64,000 bases of DNA from positions 806,001-870,000 of the forward strand of contig NZ_CP033926.1 of assembly GCF_003815775.1 (NCBI RefSeq), written 5' to 3'. Of the stretch, positions 16,684-25,643 are shown in pieces. The position numbers were made by a program, and so were the translations under genes. The notes under the pieces are model-generated. The model made no database searches, was not told the origin of the DNA, and worked only from the letters and a program-made list of their open reading frames with translations. How positions within the stretch are numbered: position 1 is the stretch's first letter; the number at the start of each line of letters is the position of its first letter. The stretch comes from Chryseobacterium joostei. GTDB taxonomy: Bacteria; Bacteroidota; Bacteroidia; Flavobacteriales; Weeksellaceae.

Positions 16684-18567
16684 CTACATATCCTGGAATT
16701 CAATATCCTCGTTACTTACTTTCACAAGATATTCTATACCATCTATAGCTTTGGCAATAATCTGATTTCTTGTAATATTCGCCATGTTTTCCCAGTAAGC
16801 TCTTCCGTAGAAAGAATAGTTCTGTGGAATGATTTCTACCTCAACGGTTCTTACAAAACCTTCCTTAGGTTTGTTGCTGATCATGGTTCCTCTTCTTACT
16901 CTTACTTCTCTTAGCTCATCTTTCAGTACCATTCGGCAATAATTTTTAACGTCTTCAAGGGAAATAATTTTATCTCTTGTTGTTAAAGCATATTTATAGG
17001 CCTGTATACTGTCTGTACCTTTCTGTTCTTCGGCTCCGCCCAAGGTTTCAGTAAGCAGAACAACGGTCTGTGACTTCAACTGGTTGGAAAGCTCTGTTCC
17101 CGGACGCATATGATTGGCTAGTGTACAATGAGTGATCCAAAAAGCAGCGTAGGTATGGTCTGTTTTTTCTACAGGTTCCATAATTACATAGTTCAGTTCC
17201 TGTCTGATGTTTCTTTTGGCATTATTCACTTTTTGCACCATAGATTTCATCTTGTCAGACATTTCGCTAAGAACGCCTTTTACATTATCCCTGTTTAAAA
17301 GAGAGAATGCTGCAATTTCGTCTCTTGTCAGCTCCAAAACATTGGCGATCATATCTACCGCATTTCTGTTGGTGAAACGTTCCATTCCTCCTTTTCTTAC
17401 GGTATACAATCCTTTTTTAAGATCATCGGCCGGAGTAAATGGGATCTCTGTGTATCTTCTTCCATCTCCATCCTGTACTTCATCTACGTATAGGAAATGT
17501 TCTCCTTCATCGGTTACTAAAGGAATATTATTTCCCATAATGTCAAGGCTATACTCTGTTTTTTTCCAACCTCTGTTATAAACCGGGAAGGCATTCAGTA
17601 CAAATGAGAAATTATCAAGAATTTCTGCTGAGAACTGTGGTGGGAATTCAAAGGTAAGCCATAGGTAACACTTGTTATCTAGATATTTTATAATCTCTTC
17701 TTTTCCTACAAGGAAATCCAGATTCTGCGGAAGCTGTCCGGGTTCTGAAAACAAACTGCTGGAAAGCCCTGTAATTTCAATAAATTTATGACGATAAATA
17801 CTTTTGATATCTTCAATAACTTTATTTCTGATAGATTGCTCCTTGAACATCTGCTCATATCCATCCGGATTGCTTTCTGTAAGATAACTTAGCCCTTCTC
17901 TTACAAATAAAGGATTCCCATTACTTGATACGGTAATATAAGGCAATAATTTATATACAAAATCCAAATGTTCAAAAGCAGGATTGGAACAAAATACACT
18001 CATGTATTTAGGAAAGTTCTCACTTGCATATTTACTTACATCTACTCCTACTGTAATCTTTCTGTAGTCTTCAGGTCTTCCGTTAAATCTAGCAATAGGA
18101 ATTTTATTAAACCTGTCATCAATACTATAACAGGTATTTCCTACAAACATTACTGAAGTGTGAACTTTATTAATTCTTACATTCCCCACAGGAGTGAAAG
18201 GAATATTCACTTGTTTATCTGATTCTGATTTTACAGTGGAGGTCATCTGCTTACGGAAGAAAAACTCCGTATGCTCCAACAATACTTCGGTAGACTCATA
18301 AGGCTGTGTAAAGGCAACAGCATGAGCAGGAATAGGATGAGTATAGATGGATGGGGTCAACAATTTTGCCAGTTTTTCTAGAATTCGGGCATTTACTGTC
18401 TGTATTTCATTATTCGCTTTAAAAACTTCTGTACTGAATGCGTCTATCAATAACTTTACAAACGGATCCAAAGACTGTGGACTCTTCAATCCCCAGACCT
18501 TAGTTGCATTCTGCAGCATTCTTGCTTTTACAGATTCTTTAGAATAAATATTCTGATCTAAATTCAT
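16684..18567 (-). CDS. tssF: Type VI secretion baseplate subunit TssF-like
   Basis: A 627-residue protein resembling the TssF/VasA baseplate wedge of the Bacteroidota T6SS (subtype iii). Recognisable features are an N-terminal helical region with VKARMLQNATKVWGLKSPQSLDPFVKLLIDAFSTEV, an ARILEKLAKLLTPS motif (family: residues where the wedge binds TssG), a beta-rich middle, and a C-terminal part with TTRDKIISLEDVKNYCR like phage baseplate J proteins. It starts 23 nt after the TssE stop, so the two baseplate genes form one unit. No other T6SS gene is near. The call is by pattern, with good context from TssE. Confidence 0.78.
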   Translation of the reverse strand: MNLDQNIYSKESVKARMLQNATKVWGLKSPQSLDPFVKLLIDAFSTEVFKANNEIQTVNARILEKLAKLLTPSIYTHPIPAHAVAFTQPYESTEVLLEHTEFFFRKQMTSTVKSESDKQVNIPFTPVGNVRINKVHTSVMFVGNTCYSIDDRFNKIPIARFNGRPEDYRKITVGVDVSKYASENFPKYMSVFCSNPAFEHLDFVYKLLPYITVSSNGNPLFVREGLSYLTESNPDGYEQMFKEQSIRNKVIEDIKSIYRHKFIEITGLSSSLFSEPGQLPQNLDFLVGKEEIIKYLDNKCYLWLTFEFPPQFSAEILDNFSFVLNAFPVYNRGWKKTEYSLDIMGNNIPLVTDEGEHFLYVDEVQDGDGRRYTEIPFTPADDLKKGLYTVRKGGMERFTNRNAVDMIANVLELTRDEIAAFSLLNRDNVKGVLSEMSDKMKSMVQKVNNAKRNIRQELNYVIMEPVEKTDHTYAAFWITHCTLANHMRPGTELSNQLKSQTVVLLTETLGGAEEQKGTDSIQAYKYALTTRDKIISLEDVKNYCRMVLKDELREVRVRRGTMISNKPKEGFVRTVEVEIIPQNYSFYGRAYWENMANITRNQIIAKAIDGIEYLVKVSNEDIEFQDM

Positions 18568-18590
18568 AATTTCTTTTGCGGTTAAAAATA

Positions 18591-19031
18591 TTAATCAATA
18601 GACATCGGGCTCAGGAACAGTTCCGTTGAAAAACTGAAACGCTCTCCTGTTTCCTCCATCTTGGCATTGATGGCAATTCTTACTTTCTTTTTGATTTCGG
18701 TGTGTTCTTTTGTATCGTAGCTGTGTTCTACAAATTGTATGTTGGCATCGATCTGCGGTTGTACAATGCGAGGTTCATACTCCTGGATCTGTCTTTTAAG
18801 ACTTTTGACAAAAACGTTTTCCCAGATGGCACTTGTTACTCCATTATCGAATTCCAAGTTCCAAACGTCGTTTCCATAGTTTTCATCATATCTGTTCTCT
18901 CCTTTTTTGGTGGTGATCAGCAGCATAATATTGTGGGCAATACTTTCCCCCATATCGCAGGTATCGATACTTCCTCCTTCGGTCATTAGAGTAGATGGCA
19001 CGAAAGGCATTCTGTAATTTGGTGTATCCAT
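18591..19031 (-). CDS. tssE: Type VI secretion baseplate subunit TssE (gp25-like)
   Basis: A 146-residue GPW/gp25-fold protein, homologous to phage T4 baseplate gp25, which nucleates sheath assembly. Visible features are IAHNIMLLITTKKGENRYDENYGNDVWNLEFDNG, where the gp25 family has a start of repeats followed by R..FG.D..., and a later FVKSLKRQIQEYEPRI matching the family E-P-R-(I/V) motif. It is the first gene of a two-gene operon with tssF, bounded by terminators on both sides. Confidence 0.82.
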   Translation of the reverse strand: MDTPNYRMPFVPSTLMTEGGSIDTCDMGESIAHNIMLLITTKKGENRYDENYGNDVWNLEFDNGVTSAIWENVFVKSLKRQIQEYEPRIVQPQIDANIQFVEHSYDTKEHTEIKKKVRIAINAKMEETGERFSFSTELFLSPMSID

Positions 19032-19136
19032 AACTTATAGTTTTTACTTCATGGTTCCGTTTACTTAAAAACGAAATACCAAAATACACATTTTCACTAA
19101 ATAATTGTCATAATAAATTAAAATATTATTCAAAGA

Positions 19137-19168
19137 TCAGGGCTACCAAACTGAATTGATAGCCCTGA
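19137..19168 (-). terminator. Terminator of amino-acid permease gene
   Basis: An 8-9-bp stem (CAGGGCTA / TAGCCCTG) with a 14-nt loop, about 30 nt past the permease stop. It has a weak T tract, so it is moderately convincing. Confidence 0.55.
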
Positions 19169-19196
19169 AACCATTATCTATATTATATTCATTATT

Positions 19197-20609
19197 TTAA
19201 CTGTCTGCATTTTTTCGGTTAATAAAATAGTATACCGGAAGTCCCAGTAGAACCAATACGAATCCAGGCCATGTGTATTGTTGTTTATATATTAATAGTA
19301 AAATACAAAAACACGCTCCTATTACCAGATAAATAATCGGAGTTACCGGATATAGCCACGTTTTGTATGGTCTTTCCAGTGCAGGTTGTTTAATTCTTAA
19401 ATAAATAACTCCAAAAACGGTAATCATATAGAATAGAACAATTACAAAGGAGATCATATCCAACAGGTTTCCGTATTGTCCACTCAAACATAATAAAGAA
19501 GCCCAGACTCCCTGCATCCATAATGCATTTTCCGGCACTTCATTCTTATTGTTTTTTTCGGCAGATTTAAAGAACATTCCATCTTTTGCCATAGTCTGGA
19601 AAACCCTCGCTCCCGCGAGAATCAATCCGTTATCACATCCGAAAGTAGAAACCATTACCAATAAAGCAATGATAATTGTTCCCGCACTTCCAAAAATATT
19701 CTGCGAGGCTGCTACTGCTACCCTGTCATTGGCAGCAAATGCAATTCCGTCTTTATCTAAAGCATTTAAATATACAAAGTTAACGGCTATGTAAAGAATC
19801 ATTACGGCAGAAGTACCATAGATCATTGATTTTACAACGTTTCTCTTCGGATTCTCAATTTCTCCGGATACAAAAGTTACACTTTCCCAAGCTACAGAGC
19901 TAAAAACAGATCCTACCATTGCGGCAGCAATACCACCCAATAAGGTCATTCCTCCAATGGGTTCCCATCCCTCTTTCAGGAAGTTTCCGCTCAAATCCTT
20001 TTTAAGATTACTAAAAGCCCCTGTTCCTAAACTGAAGTTTTCCGATAAATGAGAGAAATCAACCAGTATAAAACCTAATGCAATTAAACCTACTAAAGCT
20101 ATGATTTTAGATCCTGTGAATACATTCTGCAAAATCTTGCCACTTTGTACTCCTCTAGTATTAATATAGGTAAGCAGTAAAATCACAGCAATAGCTAAAA
20201 TTTGTATCCATGTAATTTTAAATTCTCCGCTTTGAAAAATGGGAGCTGCATCATTAAGAGACGGAATCAGGTAAGCTGTAAATTTTCCAAAAGCCATTGC
20301 CACTGCAGCAATAGTTCCGGTCTGTATTACCGTAAAAAGCCCCCAGCCATAAAGAAATCCCATTCTTCGTCCAAAGATCTCCTTCAGATAAGTATATTGT
20401 CCACCAGCTTTGGGAAACAATGCCGAAAGCTCTCCATAGCTTATTGCAGCAGCTACCGTCATTACTCCTGTTATAATCCATACAACAATCATCCAATATC
20501 CAGAGCCCAGGTTGCGCATCATATCAGCACTTACAATAAAGATCCCACTTCCGATCATAGACCCCATTACAAGCATAATGGCGTCCCATAGTTTCAGTTT
20601 TTTTTGCAT
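19197..20609 (-). CDS. APC-family amino acid permease
   Basis: A 470-residue inner-membrane transporter of the amino acid-polyamine-organocation family with about 12 hydrophobic segments. The substrate-binding loop of helix 1 is MGSMIGSGIFIVSAD (about residues 14-28), and the family pattern SYGELSALFPKAGGQYTYLKEIFG follows in helix 2-3. The start is the ATG at 20609; a TTG two codons upstream is less likely. The transported amino acid cannot be told from sequence. Single-gene unit. Confidence 0.9.
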   Translation of the reverse strand: MQKKLKLWDAIMLVMGSMIGSGIFIVSADMMRNLGSGYWMIVVWIITGVMTVAAAISYGELSALFPKAGGQYTYLKEIFGRRMGFLYGWGLFTVIQTGTIAAVAMAFGKFTAYLIPSLNDAAPIFQSGEFKITWIQILAIAVILLLTYINTRGVQSGKILQNVFTGSKIIALVGLIALGFILVDFSHLSENFSLGTGAFSNLKKDLSGNFLKEGWEPIGGMTLLGGIAAAMVGSVFSSVAWESVTFVSGEIENPKRNVVKSMIYGTSAVMILYIAVNFVYLNALDKDGIAFAANDRVAVAASQNIFGSAGTIIIALLVMVSTFGCDNGLILAGARVFQTMAKDGMFFKSAEKNNKNEVPENALWMQGVWASLLCLSGQYGNLLDMISFVIVLFYMITVFGVIYLRIKQPALERPYKTWLYPVTPIIYLVIGACFCILLLIYKQQYTWPGFVLVLLGLPVYYFINRKNADS

Positions 20610-20625
20610 AGTCAAGTATAGGCGT

Positions 20626-20633
20626 CAAATATA
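20626..20633 (-). promoter_or_regulatory. -7 box for the permease
   Basis: CAAATATA on the plus strand equals TATATTTG on the minus strand, 17-24 nt before the start. Confidence 0.55.
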
Positions 20634-20728
20634 AACAAATCTCCCTTTCATTTTGAATTTTATTAAAAATTTACAGAAGCACCTGTTTATTATTAATTTT
20701 TATCGATTTATGATTCGATTTTAATTAG

Positions 20729-20736
20729 TATTTTTG
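20729..20736 (+). promoter_or_regulatory. -7 box for the DUF4920 gene
   Basis: TATTTTTG matches TAnnTTTG and lies 16 nt before the ATG at 20752, implying a very short leader. This also supports the ATG at 20752 over an upstream TTG. Confidence 0.5.
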
Positions 20737-20751
20737 GAAAAAATATTAACA

Positions 20752-21267
20752 ATGAAATTCAAAGCTATATTATTTGCAGTTGCTGTAAGTGCTTCCAGTC
20801 TTGCTTTTGCTCAGGAAACATCTCAAAAGAAATTCTCCCCTCCCACTGGAAATGCCTTAGTAGGCGATACTTATGGAGCAGGTGTTGCTTCCGGTACAGA
20901 ATCTAAGGCCATCACAATAGAAAAACTTGGAAAAAAGCTTAAAAAAGAGAATAAGAAGCTGGAAAATATTGCCATCAAAGGAAAGGTAACGGATGTATGT
21001 GAGAAAAAAGGATGTTGGCTTACCATCCAAACTGAAGATAATTCACAATTTTTCGTAAAAATGAAAGATTATGCATTCTTTGTTCCAACTGCTTTGAAAG
21101 GAAAAAATGTAGTATTGGAAGGAAATGCAGAAAGAAAAGTTATTTCTGTGGATGAACAAAAGCATTATGCAGAAGATGGGAAAAAGCCTCAATCTGAAAT
21201 TGATGCCATTACACAACCTAAAGAAGAAATCAGATTCTTAGCAAGCGGAATTAAAGTCGTAAACTAA
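20752..21267 (+). CDS. DUF4920 secreted protein
   Basis: A 171-residue protein with a Sec signal peptide (MKFKAILFAVAVSASSLAFAQ, cleavage after about residue 20). The mature domain shows the OB-like pattern of DUF4920: IAIKGKVTDVCEKKGCWLTIQ (with a C-x3-GCW motif), FFVKMKDYAFFVPTALKGKNVVLEGNA and a C-terminal EEIRFLASGIKVV. The Cys pair suggests metal or redox binding, but no activity is established. It is convergent with the M14 peptidase gene. Confidence 0.8.
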   Translation: MKFKAILFAVAVSASSLAFAQETSQKKFSPPTGNALVGDTYGAGVASGTESKAITIEKLGKKLKKENKKLENIAIKGKVTDVCEKKGCWLTIQTEDNSQFFVKMKDYAFFVPTALKGKNVVLEGNAERKVISVDEQKHYAEDGKKPQSEIDAITQPKEEIRFLASGIKVVN

Positions 21268-21331
21268 AGTTCAGATATTATTGAATATAGGCTTACCGCA
21301 GATAATGCCGGTAATACAGATCTAAAAAAAC

Positions 21332-21363
21332 AAATATCGGCAATCTTTGGATTGCCGATATTT
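21332..21363. terminator. Bidirectional terminator
   Basis: A 14-bp perfect stem (AAATATCGGCAATC / GATTGCCGATATTT, loop TTTG) ends exactly at the base before the stop codon of the minus-strand M14 peptidase and follows the DUF4920 gene. Confidence 0.9.
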
Positions 21364-22473
21364 TTAATCTTCTATTGTAAAATCCACTACTGCATCAAGT
21401 TTTGGATATTTATTGGCAGAAACAAACTTCTTTCCTGTACAGTCTACTTCCAGCCAGCCTTTTCTTTTTTTCACATCTCCTGCTTCCATTACAAAAGGAA
21501 TAAACGAAATTTCACCTTTCCCTTCTTCTTTCATTTCCCTGTATTGAACAGCAATGTCCAGAATGCATTCGTGCTCTGTATTCAGCTTTACATTTCTATA
21601 GATAATATCATAATGAGTTTCCTTGTTTTCCGGAATTTCAAGATAGGTTTCCCATCCTGTAGTATCAGAATTCAGTTCACTGATCGCCTTTAATGCATAA
21701 TAAAGAGCAATTGTATAATACTTTCTTGTTCCCTTTCTTGTATAATCATTTACAAAATGTCCACCCTCAAATAATATGGTAGGCATCCCTGCCTTAATAA
21801 AATTATCACCTGTAGAGGTTGGATAGAACTCATCAGAATATCTTCCAATCTGATCAGGAATCATCTCCTTAAGATGATTATAAACATTTCCGATTACAGC
21901 CATGCATTTTTTTCTGTTTTCAGTTACGGTTCGTTCTACATTTTCAGAAGGAGCCAGAAAAGAAAGTGTAGCCGGATGAATACCATCTGTTGTAAAAATG
22001 GTTCTCTGCTCATGGAGATTTAGGGCATAGTCATACTTCTTTGAAGATGCCGCATTTTTTAGAAACTTAATTTCCTTACTTGCCTCATTGTGAAAATCTC
22101 TGTTCAGATCTATATCAGTTGCATTCAATCTTGTCCATCTTTCGGATCCGTCAGGATTTAGCATAAAGATAAAGTCTAACCTGATTTTACTGAATAAATC
22201 TTCTTTCATTTCAGGTGCCTTATCAAGGCTTGTCAAAAGATCGATCATTGCATGAGTAGCATTGGATTCATTCCCGTGCATTTGTGACCATGCCAGTACC
22301 TGAATGTTTCCGCTTCCGATGCTTAACTGATAAATTGGCTTATTTAAATATGATTTTCCGATCTCTTGAATATAATCGCCGAGATTCGTCTGTAGGTAGG
22401 AAAATAATTTTTCAGGGGAAATATAGCGATTAGAGAAATCAGGGCTTGGAGAATAGATCTGTTCAAAATTCAT
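21364..22473 (-). CDS. M14-family zinc carboxypeptidase-like protein
   Basis: A 369-residue metallopeptidase-like protein. The zinc motif is H-x-x-E in QMHGNES (about residue 72), a third ligand is likely in LNLHEQRTIF, and the catalytic Glu region may be ILFEGGHFVND. RLNATDIDLNRDF is the substrate-binding motif of M14. The ATG at 22473 (MNFEQIYSPSPDF) is preferred; the frame extends 21 codons further but that part is unlike family N-termini. There is no signal peptide, so it should act in the cytoplasm. Exact peptide substrate unknown. Confidence 0.85.
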   Translation of the reverse strand: MNFEQIYSPSPDFSNRYISPEKLFSYLQTNLGDYIQEIGKSYLNKPIYQLSIGSGNIQVLAWSQMHGNESNATHAMIDLLTSLDKAPEMKEDLFSKIRLDFIFMLNPDGSERWTRLNATDIDLNRDFHNEASKEIKFLKNAASSKKYDYALNLHEQRTIFTTDGIHPATLSFLAPSENVERTVTENRKKCMAVIGNVYNHLKEMIPDQIGRYSDEFYPTSTGDNFIKAGMPTILFEGGHFVNDYTRKGTRKYYTIALYYALKAISELNSDTTGWETYLEIPENKETHYDIIYRNVKLNTEHECILDIAVQYREMKEEGKGEISFIPFVMEAGDVKKRKGWLEVDCTGKKFVSANKYPKLDAVVDFTIED

Positions 22474-23432
22474 TGTTGGAAATAATTTACAAGAATCAAA
22501 TTTAACAATTTTAAGGCAAAAAATAAACATTAACAAATGTAAATACCATCAAAACTATGTAAACACCGTAAATTTTATGTTTAATATTGTAATTTACATA
22601 AGTTAAATATAGCAGTTATGCTTATAAGAACACTATTAACATACGTAACATTGCTAAACAGACTGAGTTGACAAGTTGTCTGTTGATAAAATTGTGAATT
22701 GCGAATAATTTAATTCAATACATTTAAATAACACAAATTCAATTAGTTACAAAATTCATCTCAATTCTATTTGTAAGGATACTTGAAGTCATAAAAAGCC
22801 TGTTTTAAGCCAATTGAGCATATTTTTTTTAAACAAAAATAATGTGGAAAAACGAGTTGCTTACACAGTTATACATATGTAAAACGATGAGAATTTTGAG
22901 ATTTAGCTATAATTTATTCCAAACTGATGTCTTTCTATTCAATTGTAAAGTTTACAAAAAATTAATCTAGTGCAGAAAAGATATTTAGCTATAAATATTG
23001 ATTAGAATGCTTAAAAAAAGGGATTTACAAGAGTAATTTACGTTTGTATACAGTGCAATTATGCATTTAAATGCACATTAAACCGTTATTTATGTAATAT
23101 ATACTCTCTCATTCTGTTTTATAGCAGATTAATGATGTAAACAGAGCTAATAAGGAAATTTAAGGGTCAAAAATGGCATATATTTCCTCGAATTTACATT
23201 TATAACCAATCTTAAAACGCAAAATTTGGATGAAATGATGATTTGAAGTTTAGCTAGTACTATAAGGTTAATTGGTTAAATACAATTGTAATTCATTTAT
23301 AATTAACTGATTATTATACTATTAATTATAGTTTACAAATGTATTTCAATAATATTTCAATTTGTTTACATTTGTATTTTGCTTTTGTAAATTATATTAT
23401 TTACATTTGTAAAATAATTAAAGGCTTATTTT
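22474..23432. promoter_or_regulatory. 959-bp gene-free AT-rich tract with many TTTACA/TGTAAA boxes
   Basis: No convincing gene is seen. The tract holds many related dyads: ACAAATGTAAA 22533, TGTAATTTACA 22588, GACAAGTTGTC 22670, TACATATGTA 22872, TTGTAAAGTTTACAA 22943, TTTACATTTATAA 23193, TACAATTGTA 23281, TTTACAAATGTA 23332, TTTACATTTGTA 23365 and TTTACATTTGTAAA 23400. The last overlaps a TACATTTG -7 box (23402-23409) just before the XRE regulator. This looks like an operator field, probably for that regulator; binding is inferred. Confidence 0.6.
22497..22504 (-). promoter_or_regulatory. -7 box for the M14 peptidase
   Basis: CAAATTTA on the plus strand equals TAAATTTG on the minus strand, 24-31 nt before the ATG at 22473. 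Confidence 0.5.
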
Positions 23433-23969
23433 ATGAGTTTAAACGAAAGAATTTCAAAGGTTATAGAGTATTCTAATCTTACTCCATCTGAATTTGCAGA
23501 TGAGATTGATGTACAGCGTTCCTCAATTTCGCACATTACGTCCGGAAGAAACAAACCCTCTCTGGAGTTTATCATAAAAATAAAATCTCGTTTCCCTGAA
23601 CTTCTTTGGGATTGGTTGGTTACAGGTGAAGGTGAAATGCTTAAATCCGAATTACCAGAAGTAGAGATTTTAGAGGGCCAAACGGAAGAAGATAAGGTAA
23701 GGCCTACCCCTCTGCCAGATCTTTTTACCATGATGAATAATGATGACGATTTTGGGGCAGAAGAAACAGAAATGGAACTTCCTCAATCTGGTTCTGGAGA
23801 ATCTTTTATATCATCCCAAGATAAAGCTTCGGAAAAAATATCCGATTCTCAGCGATTAGGAAATTCGCCTGAAGAAATACTTAGTCAAGTAATTGGAAAT
23901 CAAACAAATAAAATAAAACGCATCGTTCTGTTCTACGAAAACGGAAAGTTTGAGAGCTTTGAACCCTAA
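23433..23969 (+). CDS. XRE-family transcriptional regulator
   Basis: A 178-residue protein with an N-terminal Cro/C1 helix-turn-helix (about residues 3-60: LNERISKVIEYSNLTPSEFADEIDVQRSSISHITSGRNKPS, where the recognition helix is VQRSSISHI). The remaining part is acidic and low-complexity, ending in a conserved-looking KIKRIVLFYENGKFESFEP. The layout is that of flavobacterial XRE regulators, not phage repressors with a peptidase tail. The gene sits after the box-rich tract, and the nearest box overlaps its promoter, so autoregulation is likely. The targets are unknown. Confidence 0.85.
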   Translation: MSLNERISKVIEYSNLTPSEFADEIDVQRSSISHITSGRNKPSLEFIIKIKSRFPELLWDWLVTGEGEMLKSELPEVEILEGQTEEDKVRPTPLPDLFTMMNNDDDFGAEETEMELPQSGSGESFISSQDKASEKISDSQRLGNSPEEILSQVIGNQTNKIKRIVLFYENGKFESFEP

Positions 23970-23980
23970 AACTGCAAAAA

Positions 23981-24003
23981 CCCGGTCAAAGAAAATGGCC
24001 GGG
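23981..24003. terminator. Hairpin after the XRE gene (uncertain terminator)
   Basis: CCCGGTCA / TGGCCGGG form an 8-bp stem with one G-T pair 12 nt past the stop. A U tract is missing on the plus strand (an A tract precedes it instead), so it may terminate antisense transcription or simply stabilise the 3' end. Confidence 0.45.
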
Positions 24004-24364
24004 CTAAAAAATATTTGAAGAAGAAAACTAAAGCTATTTGCTTTATTTGTTTTTTAAAATTTATGTGAATCATCCATTGAGTTCTACCATCATCTGTACA
24101 TCAGTATAAGCCTCTGAACATTTTACGGTTTATATTTTCGATTTTGTAGAACTGATGTTTGCAATCAGGTTTGAATATTTATGCTACGTTGCAGATTGGT
24201 ATTAGTTTTTTATAGTTTTACCAAATATAAAAATTTAAAACCAAATCAACAATAAAAATCAAATTATTTTAACAAATAATTAATACTATAAATAAATAGG
24301 TTAAAAATCATTAATTCTTAGATTGTTTTAAAGATCGCAAAAACTATAGATTAGCCCAAATAAA
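24004..24364. other. Gene-free AT-rich spacer
   Basis: About 360 bases with no open frame of coding character on either strand and no clear repeat. It separates the XRE gene from the convergent proline dehydrogenase gene. Confidence 0.6.
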
Positions 24365-24389
24365 AAAACCTGCAAATTTTGCAGGTTTT
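24365..24389 (-). terminator. Terminator of proline dehydrogenase gene
   Basis: A stem of about 10 bp (AAAACCTGCA / TGCAGGTTTT) lies 25 nt past the minus-strand stop, with T residues following on that strand. Confidence 0.8.
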
Positions 24390-24413
24390 CCTCTTTATTT
24401 TTTAGAAGTTTTA

Positions 24414-25580
24414 TTATTTCTTTCTTCTTTCCAATTCCTTTTTAATCAATCCAAGCTCTCTTCCGGTCTGTCCGGCTACAGAAGTGTTTTCCTGAGCTCT
24501 TCTCGTAAGATATGGCACAACATCCTTTACAGGTCCATAAGGAAGATATTTAGCCACATTATAGCCTTTATCTGATAAGTAGAAAGTAATATTATCACTC
24601 ATCCCGTAAAGCTGTCCAAAATAAACGTGTGGATTTCCGCTTTCCAGAGACTTAGTCTTCATCTTATCCATAATTAATTCTGAAGAGATCTCATTATGGG
24701 TTCCAAAGAATGCAGATACTTTATCCAAATGGTTCATGACAAAGTCAATTCCTGCATTATAGTTTTTATCTGAAGCATCTTTGCTAGGCTGAATTGGATC
24801 CGGATATCCTTTTTCTGCAGCTCTGGCTCTTTCTTTCTCCATATAAGCACCACGAACAATCTTATATCCGATAAAATAATTCTTTTCTCTTGCTCTCTGA
24901 AGATTGGCTTCCATATACTCCAGTCTTCCTGTTCTGTACATCTGGATGGTATTCCAAACGATAGGCTTTTCCTGGTTATATTTCTCCATCATCTCTTCGC
25001 AAAGGTGATCTGCTGCATCCTGCATCCAGGTTTCTTCAGCATCTACCATTACTTTTTTATCATTTTCATGACAAAGACTGCATACTTCATCAAATCTTTT
25101 TACTACTCTTTCCCATTCTTCTTTCTGACTTGTAGTAAGCTCTGCTCCTTTTCCAACAGCTTCATAAAGATCAATTCTTCCGAATGCTGTAGGCTTAAAT
25201 ACGATAAAAGGAATTGCCGGATTTCCTACTGAGAATCTTACAATGTCCTTAATCTCCTTGCATACCGCATCAAAGGTTTCCTCATCTTCCTTACCCTCTA
25301 TGGAATAATCAAAAATACTTCCAACTCCTCTCTTGAAAAGCTGCTTCACAACCTTCATACTTTCCTCACGGGTTTCTCCTCCGCAAAACTGCTCAAATAA
25401 GGTCTTTTTTACAATTCCTGTAACGAACGGAAAGTTATTGTGTACTGTGAAATTAAGAACAGAGGTTCCTAGGCTTGTAAGAGCGGGCTGTTCAATCATT
25501 TTAAACATCCAGTAAGCCTTTCTCAATTGTGCATCTGACTTATCTGCAAACGCAACTTTTGTATCATTAAAAATGGGCAT
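24414..25580 (-). CDS. putA: Proline dehydrogenase
   Basis: A 388-residue FAD enzyme that oxidises L-proline to pyrroline-5-carboxylate and passes electrons to the quinone pool. It is the mono-functional PRODH, without the P5C dehydrogenase part. Motifs of the PRODH barrel are VMVDAEETW (about residue 175), KIVRGAYMEKERA, FGTHN, FGQLYGMSD, and the C-terminal YLPYGPVKDVVPYLTRRAQEN. It is the last gene of the GHMP kinase-UbiA-PRODH run on the minus strand, 63 nt after UbiA, and has its own -7 box. PutA symbol is used in the sense of the PRODH part only. Confidence 0.92.
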   Translation of the reverse strand: MPIFNDTKVAFADKSDAQLRKAYWMFKMIEQPALTSLGTSVLNFTVHNNFPFVTGIVKKTLFEQFCGGETREESMKVVKQLFKRGVGSIFDYSIEGKEDEETFDAVCKEIKDIVRFSVGNPAIPFIVFKPTAFGRIDLYEAVGKGAELTTSQKEEWERVVKRFDEVCSLCHENDKKVMVDAEETWMQDAADHLCEEMMEKYNQEKPIVWNTIQMYRTGRLEYMEANLQRAREKNYFIGYKIVRGAYMEKERARAAEKGYPDPIQPSKDASDKNYNAGIDFVMNHLDKVSAFFGTHNEISSELIMDKMKTKSLESGNPHVYFGQLYGMSDNITFYLSDKGYNVAKYLPYGPVKDVVPYLTRRAQENTSVAGQTGRELGLIKKELERRKK

Positions 25581-25604
25581 TCCTATTTATTAAATTTAGT
25601 TATG

Positions 25605-25612
25605 CAAAGGTA
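25605..25612 (-). promoter_or_regulatory. -7 box for proline dehydrogenase
   Basis: CAAAGGTA on the plus strand equals TACCTTTG on the minus strand, 25-32 nt before the start. Confidence 0.55.
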
Positions 25613-25643
25613 ATAATAACCTCAGTTTATTTAAAGATTTTTT

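Noticed and set aside
16684..19031. Remnant of a contractile phage tail (gp25 plus baseplate J-like)
   Set aside because: The larger protein has TssF-type features and no tail sheath, tube or lysis genes are near; T6SS is more likely but not proven.
22474..23969. Prophage control region (operator field plus XRE repressor)
   Set aside because: No integrase, structural or lysis gene nearby, and the XRE protein lacks the C-terminal peptidase domain of phage repressors.
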